Origin: Magnolia sinica
Lineage: Eukaryota > Streptophyta > Magnoliopsida > Magnoliales > Magnoliaceae
Reading direction: 5' to 3'
DNA: 64,000 nucleotides
Assembly (NCBI RefSeq): GCF_029962835.1
Contig: NC_080577.1
Location: 2,170,001 to 2,234,000, forward strand
Each line of letters opens with the position of its first letter. Position 1 is the first letter of the stretch. Of this stretch, positions 33,271 through 44,894 are shown in pieces. A program made the translations under genes and the position numbers. The notes beneath the pieces are model-generated. The model saw nothing but the letters and a program-made list of their open reading frames with translations. It did no database searches and was not told the origin of the DNA.

Positions 33271-36141
33271 AGCCTTATTATCCTAGATAACTGGGGTCAG
33301 CTACATAAATCCAGTTACACCATCCCACTCTATCAAAGACTATATCCTCAGTTAAAACCATAGGCCTGCAGGTCCATTTTACCTCCACCCACATCCTTTT
33401 GGGCCTTCCCCCTGCCCTTTTTTAATAGTCTCTTCTAGTAACTCTAATAATAAAAATCCATCATTTCTGTATAACAAGGTTAATGCTCACACAACACAAT
33501 CTCACTCTAGATTCCAGTAAATAGGCAGGAAATTGAAATTAACAGCTGTCTCCAGCTTCATAGTTAGGAAATGAATAAATATATAAACGAACCACGATTT
33601 CCAGCTTCAGGTGAGGAAAAAGGAACAAAAAACCCACGGACTGGCATTCATGCAGATACAAGTGATGTTGAAATGAGTGGGCATTTACTGGCTTGTGCAA
33701 CATGCAACTTACAGGAATCCATCCATTCCCACCGGTTTTTTTTTTCTTTTTTTGGGTGTGTGGGTGGGTAGGTAACGAAGAGTAATGAGTGAATGCAGAG
33801 TATTCTAATACCTGAAGGCGTTTCTTCAATCATTGCCTCAGCATCCTCATCCTGATTTTCATATACCACGCCATCTACAGTGTCAGGCTGGTCGCAGTTC
33901 AAAATATGATCCTCACGGTGGACAGAAAGCTCCACAGCTGAGATGAGGGGTAAAAAGCAGTGGTGATCAACAGTCAGTTCCCATTGCATACTGGCAAAAA
34001 GATAGAAGATGCAGCCCACATATTGATGCTCATGCAGAACCAGCAAATGGTGTAACAAGAGTGAATAAACAAATTAGTTCAAAGAAAACAGACTGTGGGT
34101 GCAGCAGGGACGCTACAGTGTCACTAAATGTCACGGAAGCAGAGCAGAAGACAGTGTAAATAGAAATACTAATGTAAGGAATGACGAAGAGGAAAAAAGA
34201 TGCAACCAACAGGCAGTTTGATCTCAAAATTTTACCGCATTCACATGCATAGTGTATTTTAAATTGCAACTCATTTTAGTGCTGAGCAAATGAATATCTC
34301 ATTCCAGCATGCTTTTAACTTGTATAGAGTGGGTTTGGTTGCACCAAATATCATGAAATAATTTCATGATATTTGGTGCAACCAAACATGCCCTAAAATA
34401 TTTTCCAACTCATATAACACACTCCCGAACAAATGAAACATCTAATGCCTGAAATAGCTGTCCCATGTGTGCTGATCCAGTACTGAGATTCTAAATGATG
34501 AGAGGACATAACAACGTATCTTCTTGATTGATGTCCACATTTTCTCACTCCAAAACTAACATCCCTTCTTATTTCTTTCCAAGAAATCCCTAATTTCAAA
34601 GTTTTGAATTGTGCTTTACAAATCCCGAGTCTTGAAGTGTTTGATCATTGTGCATGTCCTACTAAAGACAGCTTGCACAATGAGACCCATGATTGGGATG
34701 GTCTGGATTTATGCACATCTACGCCATGTGTACCGTCGATGTGTTGCACTGCTGCTAATAATCCCTTTTAGTGTAGCAAAAGCATACTGAAGCACTAATT
34801 TTAACCAACAAAAAGAAAAGATGCTATCATGCAGACTGTTTCGTAACTTCTATATAGTGCCAACCCAATCATACATGTGGCTGTTTGATCCACTAGGCCA
34901 CTATATTGATGGTCTACATGTCAGAAGTCATAGTTATAGGATGACTCTTAACCATAGAATTGGCTTGAGTTTTAATCCATTAGGCGTGGAATGTTGATTG
35001 ATGATGCAACGAAATGGCCACAAAAGCTGGTTGATCAAAGATATTATCAATCCTACAATTCAGATTGTCTTGATTGATGATCTGGACCAAATCAATGGTT
35101 CAATGATCAGTTGGATGACATCAACGGTCAAATTGTTGGGCCTATGGGATCAATCTTATAGTCATCAAATTCGTAGGTTTTATTCATTTAATTAGTCTTT
35201 AGGGTGAGATTGAATCATGATTTAGTTCATAAATTTTGTTTTGTATTTTCGTTACTTTCTTGGTGGCCCACTTTTGGGGTACCAAAAGATGTCCAAATGA
35301 AATGAAATTCGTCCAATTTAATAGCCTATTGGGTAAGCCTTCAAACAAGCTCAAGATCATGCAATTCTGGGGTCGTTTGGGCTATGTTATGAAGGTGTGA
35401 TGCATTATTATTATATTTATAGAAAAAAAATTCAGTTTTCGGTTTTTTTTTCTTTGGTTTTTTGGTAGAAGATTTGGAGAGTTTTTTTTTCGGTCTGTAG
35501 CATTTGCCTAGAGAATTGTTGTGTTCTTTCCCACAATCTCTTTCTTCTTTTCTTTGACATATTTGCATCCCCTTTCAGGGAACGAATTACTCAATTCCAG
35601 ATTAGCAATCCACTTGTCAGGCCAATGATCAAATGGTTACCACCATCAATTGCCTTGCTTTCTAGAATATCGACCATCCACATGGTGGACTACAAAGTCA
35701 ACGGCGTCGATCATAGTACACGTGCGTGTGCAATAGAGATGTGCGTACACCTGATTGTAGCATTTTTATAAAAAAAAAAAAAACAAGAAATGGAATCATA
35801 AATTAAAAGAAAAAGAAGGATAACTTGAAAGAAAACAAGGAGGAATTTTCCAAAATGGAAAACGAACGTCCGTTACCATTTTCTTTCTTGATCTCCTCTC
35901 TCCTCCTCTTGCGATTCCTGGCCCACTCGGCGATACTGCCGCAACCCTCGCCATCGGATTTGCACTCGGGAAGCTCCGCAGCGATCTCGATCCGGAGGAC
36001 CCGATCGGAGAAGATGTCGTTATTGAAAGCGAAGGCGAAGTCCCGATCGGACCCGACGACGACCTTATCTCCACCGCTCGAAGAGAAATCCGAATCCATG
36101 ATCGTTCGGGGATCGAACAGATCCGCGCCCGATTCTTTCAT
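25949..36141 (-). CDS. BTB-BACK protein of the POB1/LRB family (CUL3 adaptor)
   Basis: Six coding exons on the minus strand: 36141-35877, 33937-33812, 31203-31082, 31002-30939, 29993-29714 and 26759-25949. They sum to 1668 nt, 555 aa plus stop, with all junctions GT-AG and in phase. Arabidopsis POB1/LRB2 is about 561 aa. A nuclear-localisation-like RNRKRRR lies at residues 75-81. The BTB/POZ domain starts near 144 ([20 protein letters not shown]) and runs to about 250. BACK spans about 290-400 ([20 protein letters not shown]). The C-terminal domain ends [16 protein letters not shown]. Family members are nuclear substrate adaptors of CUL3 ubiquitin ligases that limit phytochrome B/PIF3 signalling. 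The protein appears intact. Confidence 0.95.
26930..27290. mobile_element. TIR repeat family B, copy 1 (intron 5 of POB1/LRB)
   Basis: The left end 'ggttggaccacaagtta' and a related inverted right end ('gggtggaccgtagcttatag') bracket a body shared with 28830-29163, including 'cccacctgatgagtag' and 'ggggccaacctattggaagg'. It is more diverged than copy 2, and its ends are approximate. Confidence 0.6.
27802..28384. mobile_element. Non-autonomous hAT-type element (TAGCG-rich), intronic
   Basis: The 583-bp element starts CAATGTTTCAAATAGCG and ends CGCTATTTAAAACACTG. The exact 8-bp target duplication 'caactcac' is at 27794-27801 and 28385-28392. Sub-terminal regions are packed with GTAGCGTA/TACGCTAC words. 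It sits in intron 5 of the POB1/LRB gene and has no coding content. Confidence 0.88.
28830..29163. mobile_element. TIR repeat family B, copy 2 (intron 5 of POB1/LRB)
   Basis: Left end 'aggtctcaagtccaactggt' (from 28835) and right end 'accggttgtacttgggacct' are inverted repeats of about 40 bp with few mismatches. 'caaataaa' occurs just outside on both sides (28822-28829; 29164-29171), a candidate 8-9 bp target duplication. The superfamily is not settled; MULE or hAT is possible. Confidence 0.65.
31785..31905 (-). mobile_element. SINE-like element with (GAT)n tail, intron 2 of POB1/LRB
   Basis: The minus strand reads a 3' end 'gtagctgacctcagttggct' ... 'aataaggcttggatgatgat'. This resembles the plant SINE 3' end 'TAGCCGACCCCAA..TTGGGATAAGGCTT' followed by a short-repeat tail. 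The 5' part 'ggttttaactgaggatatag' is shared with 33225-33365. Confidence 0.55.
32150..33110 (+). repeat. Possible LTR-like fragment in intron 2
   Basis: A stretch with 'gagactataaaagagaaaga' (TATA-like), a CT-rich leader-like region and 'aaaccctagccaacaaccc' resembles an LTR promoter-leader. No partner LTR or internal domain is found. It is reported only as an unexplained, gene-free block. Confidence 0.2.
33141..33424 (-). mobile_element. SINE-like element with (GAT)n tail, bracketed by a 65-bp repeat
   Basis: The SINE-like unit at about 33225-33365 matches 31785-31905 and has a longer (ATC)n tract (33238-33268). It is flanked by two copies of 'caggtccatttta.ctccacccacatcctttt' (33148-33201 and 33368-33424), which are part of a larger repeat unit. 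Confidence 0.55.
34333..34387. repeat. Perfect 27-bp inverted repeat hairpin in intron 1 of POB1/LRB
   Basis: The arms 34333-34359 and 34361-34387 are perfectly complementary around a single central base ('gtttggttgcaccaaatatc' is the start of the left arm). 'gtttggttgc...accaaacatgcccta' resembles MITE termini, so this may be a minimal foldback element, or two terminal repeats joined by deletion of the interior. Confidence 0.9.
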
Positions 36142-36278
36142 CTCTCTCTCCGATCTGGAAACCCTAGAGCATCAGGCGCCGGAGACAAGAGGAGGAGGGA
36201 GAACAACAAAGACAACCCTAACCCTAGTTCGCAAAACCAGTGCAGGATAAAAAGTGACGAAAGATGAAGGCCTCCCTT

Positions 36279-36287
36279 CTTTAAATA
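36279..36287 (-). promoter_or_regulatory. TATA-like box of the POB1/LRB gene
   Basis: The minus strand reads TCGTATTTAAAGAAG about 140 nt before the ATG at 36141. The following leader contains AACTAGGGTTAGGGTTG (telo-box) and CT-rich tracts. The spacing suits a leader of roughly 100-120 nt. A foldback element begins only about 210 bp further upstream (36497). Confidence 0.5.
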
Positions 36288-36496
36288 CGAGGCGCTCTCG
36301 ACGTATAAACACGACATGTGTACAAAGCAAGAGATAAATCTGCCCTTAACTTTTTCTTTGACGAAAATGCCTCTCTTTTTGCTTCAAAATACCGTACTAC
36401 CCCGCTTTAAGAGGGAACCGGATTCTCTGACGTGGTGGGTTCCCATTGGTATAGCTCAAATGTCACGTCAGACGAACAAATGCACCACTCTTAGAC

Positions 36497-37029
36497 AGGC
36501 GGTCTGGGACATGGCTAGAGACGGACGGTCCTGGTAGGGTTTCTGTGGGCCCCACCGTGATATATTTGTTTTATCCACGCCGTATATCCATTTTTACAGA
36601 TCATTTTATAGCATGAGCTCGAAAAAGAGATAGATTAAAAGCTCAAGTGGACCACACCACAAAAAGGAAGTGCTGACAATGATGCCCATACAGCTCTAAC
36701 CTTCCTAAGGCCCACCGTGATATTTATTTGCCATCCAACATCTTTATAGGGTCAAATAGATATGGATGAAAGGAAAATATAAATATTAACTTTGTTCAAA
36801 ACTTCTTTAGCTCTTAAAAATCTTTCAACGAAAGCATTCAATCCCCACTGCTTCCTTTACTGTGGTCCACTTGAGCTTAGATCTACATCTTTTTCTAGAC
36901 TTTTCCCTAAAATTATCTGTAAACATGGATGGATGGTGTGGATAAACACATACATCACCATGGCCCCACAGAGCCCCCGCCAGGACTGTCTCTAACCAAG
37001 TCCCCGGAAGGGTAGTACCTAATCCGCAT
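36497..37029 (+). mobile_element. Foldback MULE-type element upstream of POB1/LRB
   Basis: A 533-bp copy with both arms and core. Its right outer end is 'ggtagtacctaatccgcat', the complement of the family terminus. A 9-bp flank repeats with one mismatch (ctcttagac 36488-36496; ctcttaaac 37030-37038). It begins about 210 bp beyond the TATA-like box of the POB1/LRB gene, so it may form part of that promoter. Confidence 0.75.
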
Positions 37030-37596
37030 CTCTTAAACAAGATGCACGTGGGCCTATCTCCAACAGTAGCAAGTGGTTCAATTAAATCCTGTCATGTGAG
37101 CAATCTATCTCATTAAATTATGAAAATGTGTTTTCATGCATTTAAAATTGCTTGAATGGATTTCCAGAGTATTGTAATGATATACATCAAAACTTTACTA
37201 GTTTGATACCAGTTTTTTTTTTTAACCTAACTTGGGTTGTTATTTGAGAGGGCTTCTCTTTTGGGTGTTGATGTGAAAATTGTTCTCAATAAGTGTAAAG
37301 TTTTTAGATGTAAATTTAACATTGTTCCGTTTAATATTGCCCATTTAAGTTAATCTTTTACATGTACAATGAACGAGATGGTTATCAGCTGATGGACGGA
37401 ATGGATTTCATGTGCACAATATGTTGATCCCAAGGATCTCGTGCTTTTTGCTTGTTGCATAAAAATTGGGCATGGAAGACCATTTTAAAAACTTCTAAAG
37501 AAAAGGGAAAATGAATTTTGCTGTATCTTGCTCTTCAAATTAACAACTTTAGTCTCACATTGAATAGAGAGAGAGAGAGAGAGTAAGAAGTGCTTA

Positions 37597-37764
37597 CACC
37601 CCAATCAGTAGCTCAGGTGGTAGATGAGTGAAAGATTCCACGTTTTAACATTGAGGTCATGGTATCAATTTCCAAGTGGTGGTAGCTAATAGCGAAGTGT
37701 GAACTTACAGTGGGGTGTACTAACAAGCTAACAAAAAAAAAAAAAGAGAGAAAAGAAAAAGAAA
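37597..37764 (+). mobile_element. tRNA-derived SINE
   Basis: The head reads 'agtagctcaggtggtagatg', resembling a tRNA-type A box, and 'gaggtcatggtatcaatt' can serve as a B box about 40 bp later. The 3' end is A-rich (37733-37764). A 12-bp target duplication with one mismatch flanks it: aagaagtgctta (37585-37596) and aagaagttctta (37765-37776). Confidence 0.75.
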
Positions 37765-37936
37765 AAGAAGTTCTTAAAAAGCGTTGATTTTTAAAGTTGT
37801 TTAAATAAATAGGTGTTTATTTATTGACAAATATTCAGGCACACAAATAGGCTTTGAGTTGAATCTTGATGGGCTTAATCTTGTCCAAATCCATAATCTC
37901 TCTTTTACATAACCTAAATTTAATTATATGTTTGTC

Positions 37937-40900
37937 TGATGAGGACATCGTGCACACGCACGCCCGCACACCACCACCCCTACGCACGTACGTACGCAGA
38001 AGGAGGACCCCACCATCGATCTGGCTCGATGATGACATCCAGGGAGGGTGTCCTAGTTAAAAGACAAGTTTTGGTTCAGAAAAGTGATCCGATAGTCAAG
38101 AAAAGCCCACCATGGGATCTCATGATCGTGGCCCACTCGTCGGATTGGTTTTATATTTTATATTTTGCTTATTGTTATTATTTAGAACATTATGAACGCT
38201 TTAGATTTCCTTGTTTGGTTTTTATTCTAGTTTACTTCATCGTCAAGTAATAGGTGTCGCACATGGTGTGAGTTTTTAGGTATAAAGTTCTCCCTATAAA
38301 TAGGCACCCTTTGTAGTTCTTTTCATTCATTGAAGTTAATAAAAAATTCCTACTTTATTTTTCTGCTCTCTTCGTGAGTTGTGGAAGAATTCAAAAGTGG
38401 GTGCGAAGCCCTCCCTTTTCGAAGGGCTAACTACCGTGATGCGAAGCCACATCGATCCCAATTCACCTCCATCTTCTATCATCTTTTTTTTCCATCTTCC
38501 CCCACCATCCGTACTTCGAATTTATTCTTTTGTTGCATCAGATTTCTTCATTGAAGTAGGTTTTCAGATTTCGGCCTGTAGGCGAGCTGAAACTTCGGCG
38601 GAGCACTACGCACAAACCGTACATCGGATCGAGCTGAGATTTGGGAGTTTTGGAGTCCATCCCTGGCCGACCAGAGCCAAGGTGGCCTTTTTCTGAATAG
38701 TGGGCCCCACACACGTGCGGCCGGGGATCACACGCACGTCCATCTGGGCCATTGTTGCTGTCCACACGCGGGATCATCTTTTAGCTCAGGTTTTTATCCT
38801 CTTTTATCCTCTCATAGTCGTTTTTTCATGAATCCTAACCCTATATTACATGATCCCTAATTGATTTGCCCATTTTTATCACCTTAGGGTTCCTTGAATT
38901 GAAATTAGGGAATCCCTTGGATCAGGGACTGATTTTTATGCATTAGTAGTTGATTTTATTTCCCTTTGACATCATTTGACTTATAATTTTATTGGTCCAG
39001 TCCTAGCCTGTGTCGGCTTGGACCCGCATAGATTCCCCTTTAATTGAATGTTTGGATTTTCATGTGGGATGCGGAATTTGTGTGATTGTTTCTGAATTGG
39101 TAGAATCTAAGCCTGAAATCTTGCATATCATATTTAATTTTCCATGTTCTACATTAAATTTTGTATCAAAGCCTAGGGTTCTTGTAGGGGAATTCATTCC
39201 ATGTTTAGGGTTTGGTTGTTTATATCCATTACGCATCAATTCTCATCATATATGGCTGTTTAGAGGTCCATAAACCCTGAAATAAGCTGCTGAAATTTTC
39301 TATTACCCCTTATTTGAATTATTTTAGAAATTAACTTAGTTTTCTATTTCTAGGTTTAGAAACTTTTCTTTTCTGTTTTTTTTATAAACTTATTTTTTAG
39401 AAACTTTCTTAATCTGTTTTTAGAAACTAACTTCCTTTCCTCTTTCTTTTTTAAAAACTAATTTACTTTCCTTTTTCTTTTTTAGAAATTAACTTACTTT
39501 CTATTTTTAGCAACTTTCCTTTTTTTTCTTTTTTTTCTTTTTCTTTAGAAATTAGGTTGTTGTTTTTTTTTTTTTAGAAGCTTTCCTAATTTGTTTCTTT
39601 AAAAACTTTCCTTTTTCATTTTTTTAGATACTAGGTAGATTCTTTAAAAAATAAAAAATAAAAAAAATCTCTTATATTTTGACAACTATATTACTGAATT
39701 TTGGTTGGCACCCTACACTAAACATGGAATAATTGTAAAAGTTACTAAACAAGTTGTCCCATAAGTTTGAGTTTATGATTAAGCGCTTGGAAATGGGCTA
39801 ATGCTTTGAGCAGCTTGATGAACGCATTACCCGACTAAAGACCATCGCCAGGACAAACCCCACCATTAGGGTAGATGTCCAATCTCAGCAGGTGGCCTGA
39901 AGGATAGACCAATGAATGAAGTTGGCCAATGAATCAGTTATGGGCGTGCACCCGTATACCAACCTCATGAGGGACATCAAGACCACTATTTTGAGCGGTA
40001 CAACATGTGCAGCCTTGTGACTGGAGAGAGTGCACTAGATGTTAGTGTAGAGTTACTCACTGAGGTCATTCCGGTAGTGGATGAGTTTCGTGATGTTTGT
40101 CTTGATGATCTACCAAATGAGTCCCCTAGGAGGGATATAGAGCATATCAGAACATAAGACACCGTAATACCTACAACCGAGTTTATGTTGAATAATTTTG
40201 TCGATAGGTTCACAGGTCTAAGTCCTCGTGAAGTCGATACTGATTATAAACTTAGGAAACTTATTGATCTTGTCCTTATGTCACTGTCCCATAGGCCGTC
40301 AGAGTCTGCAAAGTCTTTTGCGCATCACATTTATTCATGGCATCAAGAAATCAGGCAGAAGATCATGACTAAAAATGAACATTGCACATTTTCTACAGAC
40401 CAGTATAAAGGTTTCAAAGGATTCAATATTGGGGACTCTGTGATGGTCTGCATCAGGCCTGAGCGGTATTCTTCGAGGGCCGTTCGTAAGTTACACGCGT
40501 GTAGCGTTGGATCCGTCAAAATTATAAAACGAAATGGTCTCAATGTGTATGAGGTAGATCTTCCACTTTCCATGGGAATTAGTTTCACATCCGATGTGGA
40601 GGATTTAGTTACTTTTCAGGGGACCACTGATACTTTGTTTGGCCCTTTGCCCACCCATCCTAATTCCACATATTTATCCCTTGGACTATAGCCCCTTCCC
40701 AACCCATTTTTCCAGCCTCTACCTCTCATATCTACTTTTTATAACCTTTCTTCCCAGCCTCTACCTCCTATACCTACTCTTCCCGACCTTTCATCCCAGC
40801 CTCTGCTTCCCATACCTAGCCTTCACACACCCAAAGAGGAAATAGAGGATATCCTGAACCATGAGATAATTTTCATGTCGGATGGCGGGTTTCAGAAATA

Positions 40901-42257
40901 CCTAGTTAAATGGAAGTCACGCCCAACTTCGGATAGCGCGTGGCTCACTTAGGAGGAGCTTCAGAGACTTGATTCCGACATCCTAGAGCGGTTCAGGAGT
41001 TTTATTTCGCCAGTGGCAAAATCTTCGCACTTGGGGAGAATTGATGAGGACATCGTGCACACGCACGCCTGCACACCACCACCCATACGCACGTGCGTAC
41101 ACAGAAGGAGGACCCCACCATCGATCTGGCTCGATGATGACATCCAGAGAGGGTCTCCTACTTAAAAGATAAGTTTTGGTTTAGAAAAGTGGCCCGATAG
41201 TCAAGAAAAGCCCACCATGGGATCTCATGATCGTGGCCCACTCGTCGGATTAATTTTATATTTTAGATTTTGCTTATTGTTATTATTTAGAACATTGTGA
41301 ACGCTTTAGATTTTCTTGTTTGGTTTTTATTCTAATTTACTTCATCGCCAAGTAATAGGTGTCGCACATGGTGCGAGTTTTTGGGTATAGGATTCTCCCT
41401 ATAAATAGGCACCCTTTGTAGTTCTTTTCATTAATTGAAGTTAATAAAAAATTCTTGCTTTATTTTTCTGCTCTCTTCGTGAGTTGTGGAAGACTTCAAA
41501 AGTGGGTGCGAAGCCCTCCCTTTTCGAAGGGCTAACTACCGTGGTGCGAAGCCACATCGATCACAATTCACCCCCATCTTCCATCATCTTTTTTTCTATC
41601 TTCCCCCACCATCCGTACTTCGAATTTGTTCTTTTGTTGCATCAGATTTCTTCATTGAAGCAGGTTTCTAGATTTCGGCCTGCAGGAGAGCTGAAACTTC
41701 GGTGGAGCACCACGCACAAACCGTACATCGGATCGAGCTGAGATTTGGGGGTTTTGGAGTCCATCCCTGGCCGACCAGGGCCAAGGTGGCCTTTTTCTGA
41801 ATAGTAGGCCCCACACACGTGCGACCGGGGATCACACGCATGTCCGTCTGGGCCATTGTTGCTGTCCACACGCGGGATCATCTTTTAGCTCAGGTTTTTA
41901 TCCTCTTTTATCCTCTCATAGCCGTTTTTTCATGAATCCTAACCCTATATTACATGATCCCTAATTGATTTGTCCATTTTTATCACCTTAGGGTTCCTTG
42001 AATTGAAATTAGGGAATCCCTTGGATTAGGGACTGATTTTTATGCATGAGTAGTTGATTTTATTTCCCTTTGATATCGTTTGGCTTATAATTTTATTGGT
42101 CCAGTCCTAGCCTGTGTCGGCTTGGACCCGCATAGATTCCCCTTTAATTGAATGTTTGGATTTTCATGTGGGATGTGGAATTTGTGTGATTGTTTCTGAA
42201 TCGGTAGGATCTAAGCCTGAAATTTTGCATATCATATTTAATTTTCCATGTCCTGCA
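37937..42257 (+). mobile_element. Ty3/gypsy chromovirus LTR retrotransposon (fossil, both LTRs present)
   Basis: LTRs are at 37937-39153 and 41042-42257 (1217 and 1216 bp), both TGATGAGG...CA, roughly 3-5 % different by eye, so perhaps a few million years old. Each has a TATA box (ctataaatagg at 38297 and 41399). A purine-rich 'ttggggagaa' precedes the 3' LTR, and a 'gtatcaaagc' primer-binding-like site follows the 5' LTR. The 1.9-kb interior is far shorter than a full element. It retains recognisable remnants of the start of reverse transcriptase, the integrase C-terminus and a chromodomain-like end. The element is broken, with most of gag-pol missing and several further breaks. Flanks ttgtc/ttgtt may be a worn 5-bp target duplication. 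Confidence 0.9.
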
Positions 42258-43890
42258 TTATTGTTTTTCTTTAATTACATTTTTATAAATATATTTTAAT
42301 GCTCTTAGAGTTTACAACACAACCCAACAATCTTTTTCCTTTAATGTCTTTAAACTCACATTATATATATATATATATATATTTCTAAAAAGGTTTCTTC
42401 TTTTGCCCATAGAGTTTACAATGCAACCTGGTAATGTTTTTCATTTTGTGTCTCTAAAACTTGATTGTTTTCTTCTCAATTTTTTATTATTTTCAAGGTA
42501 AAATGAAGATGGTTTTTTCTTTATAGAGTTTTGGAGTTGGAATTTCTCCACAATTTATGCATAACATGAGAATGCATTCGTTGGACCTTTGTATTATAGG
42601 ATCAATGCATTGAGAGCCTTCCACATCGATTCTTCACACCGCGGAGCTTGAATTATATTAAAGATAGCAACATCATACCTGCCATGACCTAATAATGATT
42701 CTTGATTATCATTGTTGTTTGTGTTGCTACTGCCTTTTTAATATACATTATAGGTATAGAGTTCCTTTAAAATCATGTTTATTTTATTCGTATATTTTCC
42801 ATACAAATGCATACATTCAATAGGCTATATATTTTTGTTCCCATAGCTTTTAGTTTTATTTACTCTGAGGGAAGAAATTGTGATCCGATGAATAGCAGCC
42901 CTATGTAATGGGACAAAATACACGTGTCAAGGATTCTAGTTAATGTCACACTCATTATAGATAGGGGCTATTTATTGGGTAATCACTTTGTGAACATACC
43001 ATATATATGCTTAAAATCAAGGTACAAAGCTCATCAACTTAGCCATATTCTATTATAATAATAATAAATCCACGTGTAAGTATAAAATCCCATGGTAGAG
43101 AACTTTATCTTTATTAGTTGTAAAATTGCGCAAGTTATTAAGAAAGTTCTAAGGTTGAAGGGTATTTCCAAGAATAGAAAACCTATGACTTTTGAATAAA
43201 TGATGTCATTTGTTAATATTTTTAATAATGGGAAAGGAAAGGGCTAATGTGGATTGCAGACGCTGTATGGCCTCACCTGATGGGATGTAATTGGACCACA
43301 TATTGCTACTAGAGATGGGACATATCAAGTATGTACTTGACCTAATAACTTTCAAACACTCATCTCAGCAGGTGGTGCCCCAATCAAATACTGCTGTAGA
43401 GGCCAGGAAAGCTTGGTACATGTTAAAAGGGGGTGTTTTATAATGACATCATGACGGACACAAGAATTGAACTCCTGAGCATCTTACCCAACCAATTATT
43501 CATACATGTGGGTTGGCGCATGTGATTCAACATGTGGACTGACACGTGAGAATGGGGGTTGAATTTCCATGTCCTCGTTATTTGGAGAATGAGAATTGGT
43601 TACACCTGTTTTATTGTGAAATGATTCGGTACATAGAGTAGGCATTTTAATCTAAAATGGTCAAATGGTTTTGCTGGCCTGAGGAACATGGACTGAGTGC
43701 AGATAGTCTGTGTTGAAGGCTGAGGCGATTCCTATGTCGTTGCTTTTTGCTACCATCTTCCATTGAGGAAATATAAAAAAAATAAAAATGGAAAATATAT
43801 AAATATTTCCATAGTTCTTCTTTCATGCACCAAAATTTTCTCCCCACAAATGGTTTGCAACTGCACAAAGCATCAATGGACGTTTTGATG
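42258..43890. other. AT-rich non-coding stretch
   Basis: There is a (TA)n microsatellite at 42361-42382 and poly-T tracts. 'gagtttacaa.acaacc' occurs at 42308 and 42411. No gene is seen. Confidence 0.5.
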
Positions 43891-43894
43891 TGCT

Positions 43895-44305
43895 GATCTT
43901 TTATAGACCTACTATGATGTATGTATTAGATCCACACTGTCTCATTTTTTCATATCAATTTAAAGGCATTATCCAAAAAATTAAGTACATCCAAAGTTTA
44001 AGCTGACTGTAGTAGGGATTACCGTTGAAACTTTCCTATGGCTGACTATGCTGCTTATTTGCCATTTAACCCATTCATTGGGTCACATGGATCCAGATGA
44101 AATGAAGGGAAAACAAAAACATTTATTTAATCCAAGCCTTCTGTGGCTCTAAGAAGTTTTCAACTGTATGCGTCCAACTCCAACTTTGTGGTGTGGTCTA
44201 TTTGAAATTTTCATCTACCTCATTTTTTATTCATGCCAAAACATAATCTTGCAAATTAAATACAAAGTGTGGATATAATAGAAATCATGTTGGGCCCACC
44301 AAAAT
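43895..44305 (+). mobile_element. Foldback MULE-type element, cluster copy 1
   Basis: Left arm 'ctactatgatgtatgtatta', core 'atttgccatttaacccattc' and 'gatgaaatgaagggaaaaca', right arm to 'catgttgggcccacc'. Strongly diverged. Confidence 0.65.
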
Positions 44306-44399
44306 TCCCTGCTTCAAAACTTTTGTTTTTATTCTCTCCGTAATAAAAATGCATAGATACATCACACCAACCGCATGTTTTTACTTGGTTGAATTTCGT

Positions 44400-44820
44400 C
44401 TAACCTCACCACAATGTATTTATTAGATCCACACTATTAATTCCTTTTTCTAGATAAAATTAAGGATGGGCATTAAAGCCAAGAGAGATCCGAAGCTCCA
44501 GCTAGATCATACCACAGAAAGCAGTGGAAATTGAAAAACTATAGTTGTAACCTTCCAATGACATTAATTTTTCATCTAATTAACCTGTTCATAAGGTTAC
44601 ACGGACTTGATGAAGGGAAAACACAAATATCATGTTGATCCAAGCCTTTTGTAGCTTAATAAAGTTTTCAACAATATGTATACAATTCCCATTGTTTCCT
44701 CTAATGTTGTCTACTTAAGATTTAGATGTGCTTTTATTTTTTGTCTCGTGTCTTAAAATTATTTACTGGAATGAATGGTGAGTGCAGATCTAATAAATAC
44801 ATCATTGCAAGGCCACGAAA
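44400..44820 (+). mobile_element. Foldback MULE-type element, cluster copy 2
   Basis: Left arm 'caccacaatgtatttattag', core 'cttgatgaagggaaaacaca' and 'aatatcatgttgatccaagc', right arm ending 'taaatacatcattgcaaggc'. Confidence 0.65.
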
Positions 44821-44894
44821 ATTCAACCAAATCAATGCATCTGGTTGCTGTGCACTGCACCTTCTAGAAACCGGAAATTTTCACATGTGGAATT

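Noticed and set aside
35796-36250. Frames on the plus strand and shifted minus frames over 35796-36250
   Set aside because: They are shadows of exon 1 of the POB1/LRB gene, which has the conserved protein sequence.
40185-40691. 168-aa frame as a host gene
   Set aside because: It is the integrase C-terminal region of the chromovirus fossil between the two LTRs.
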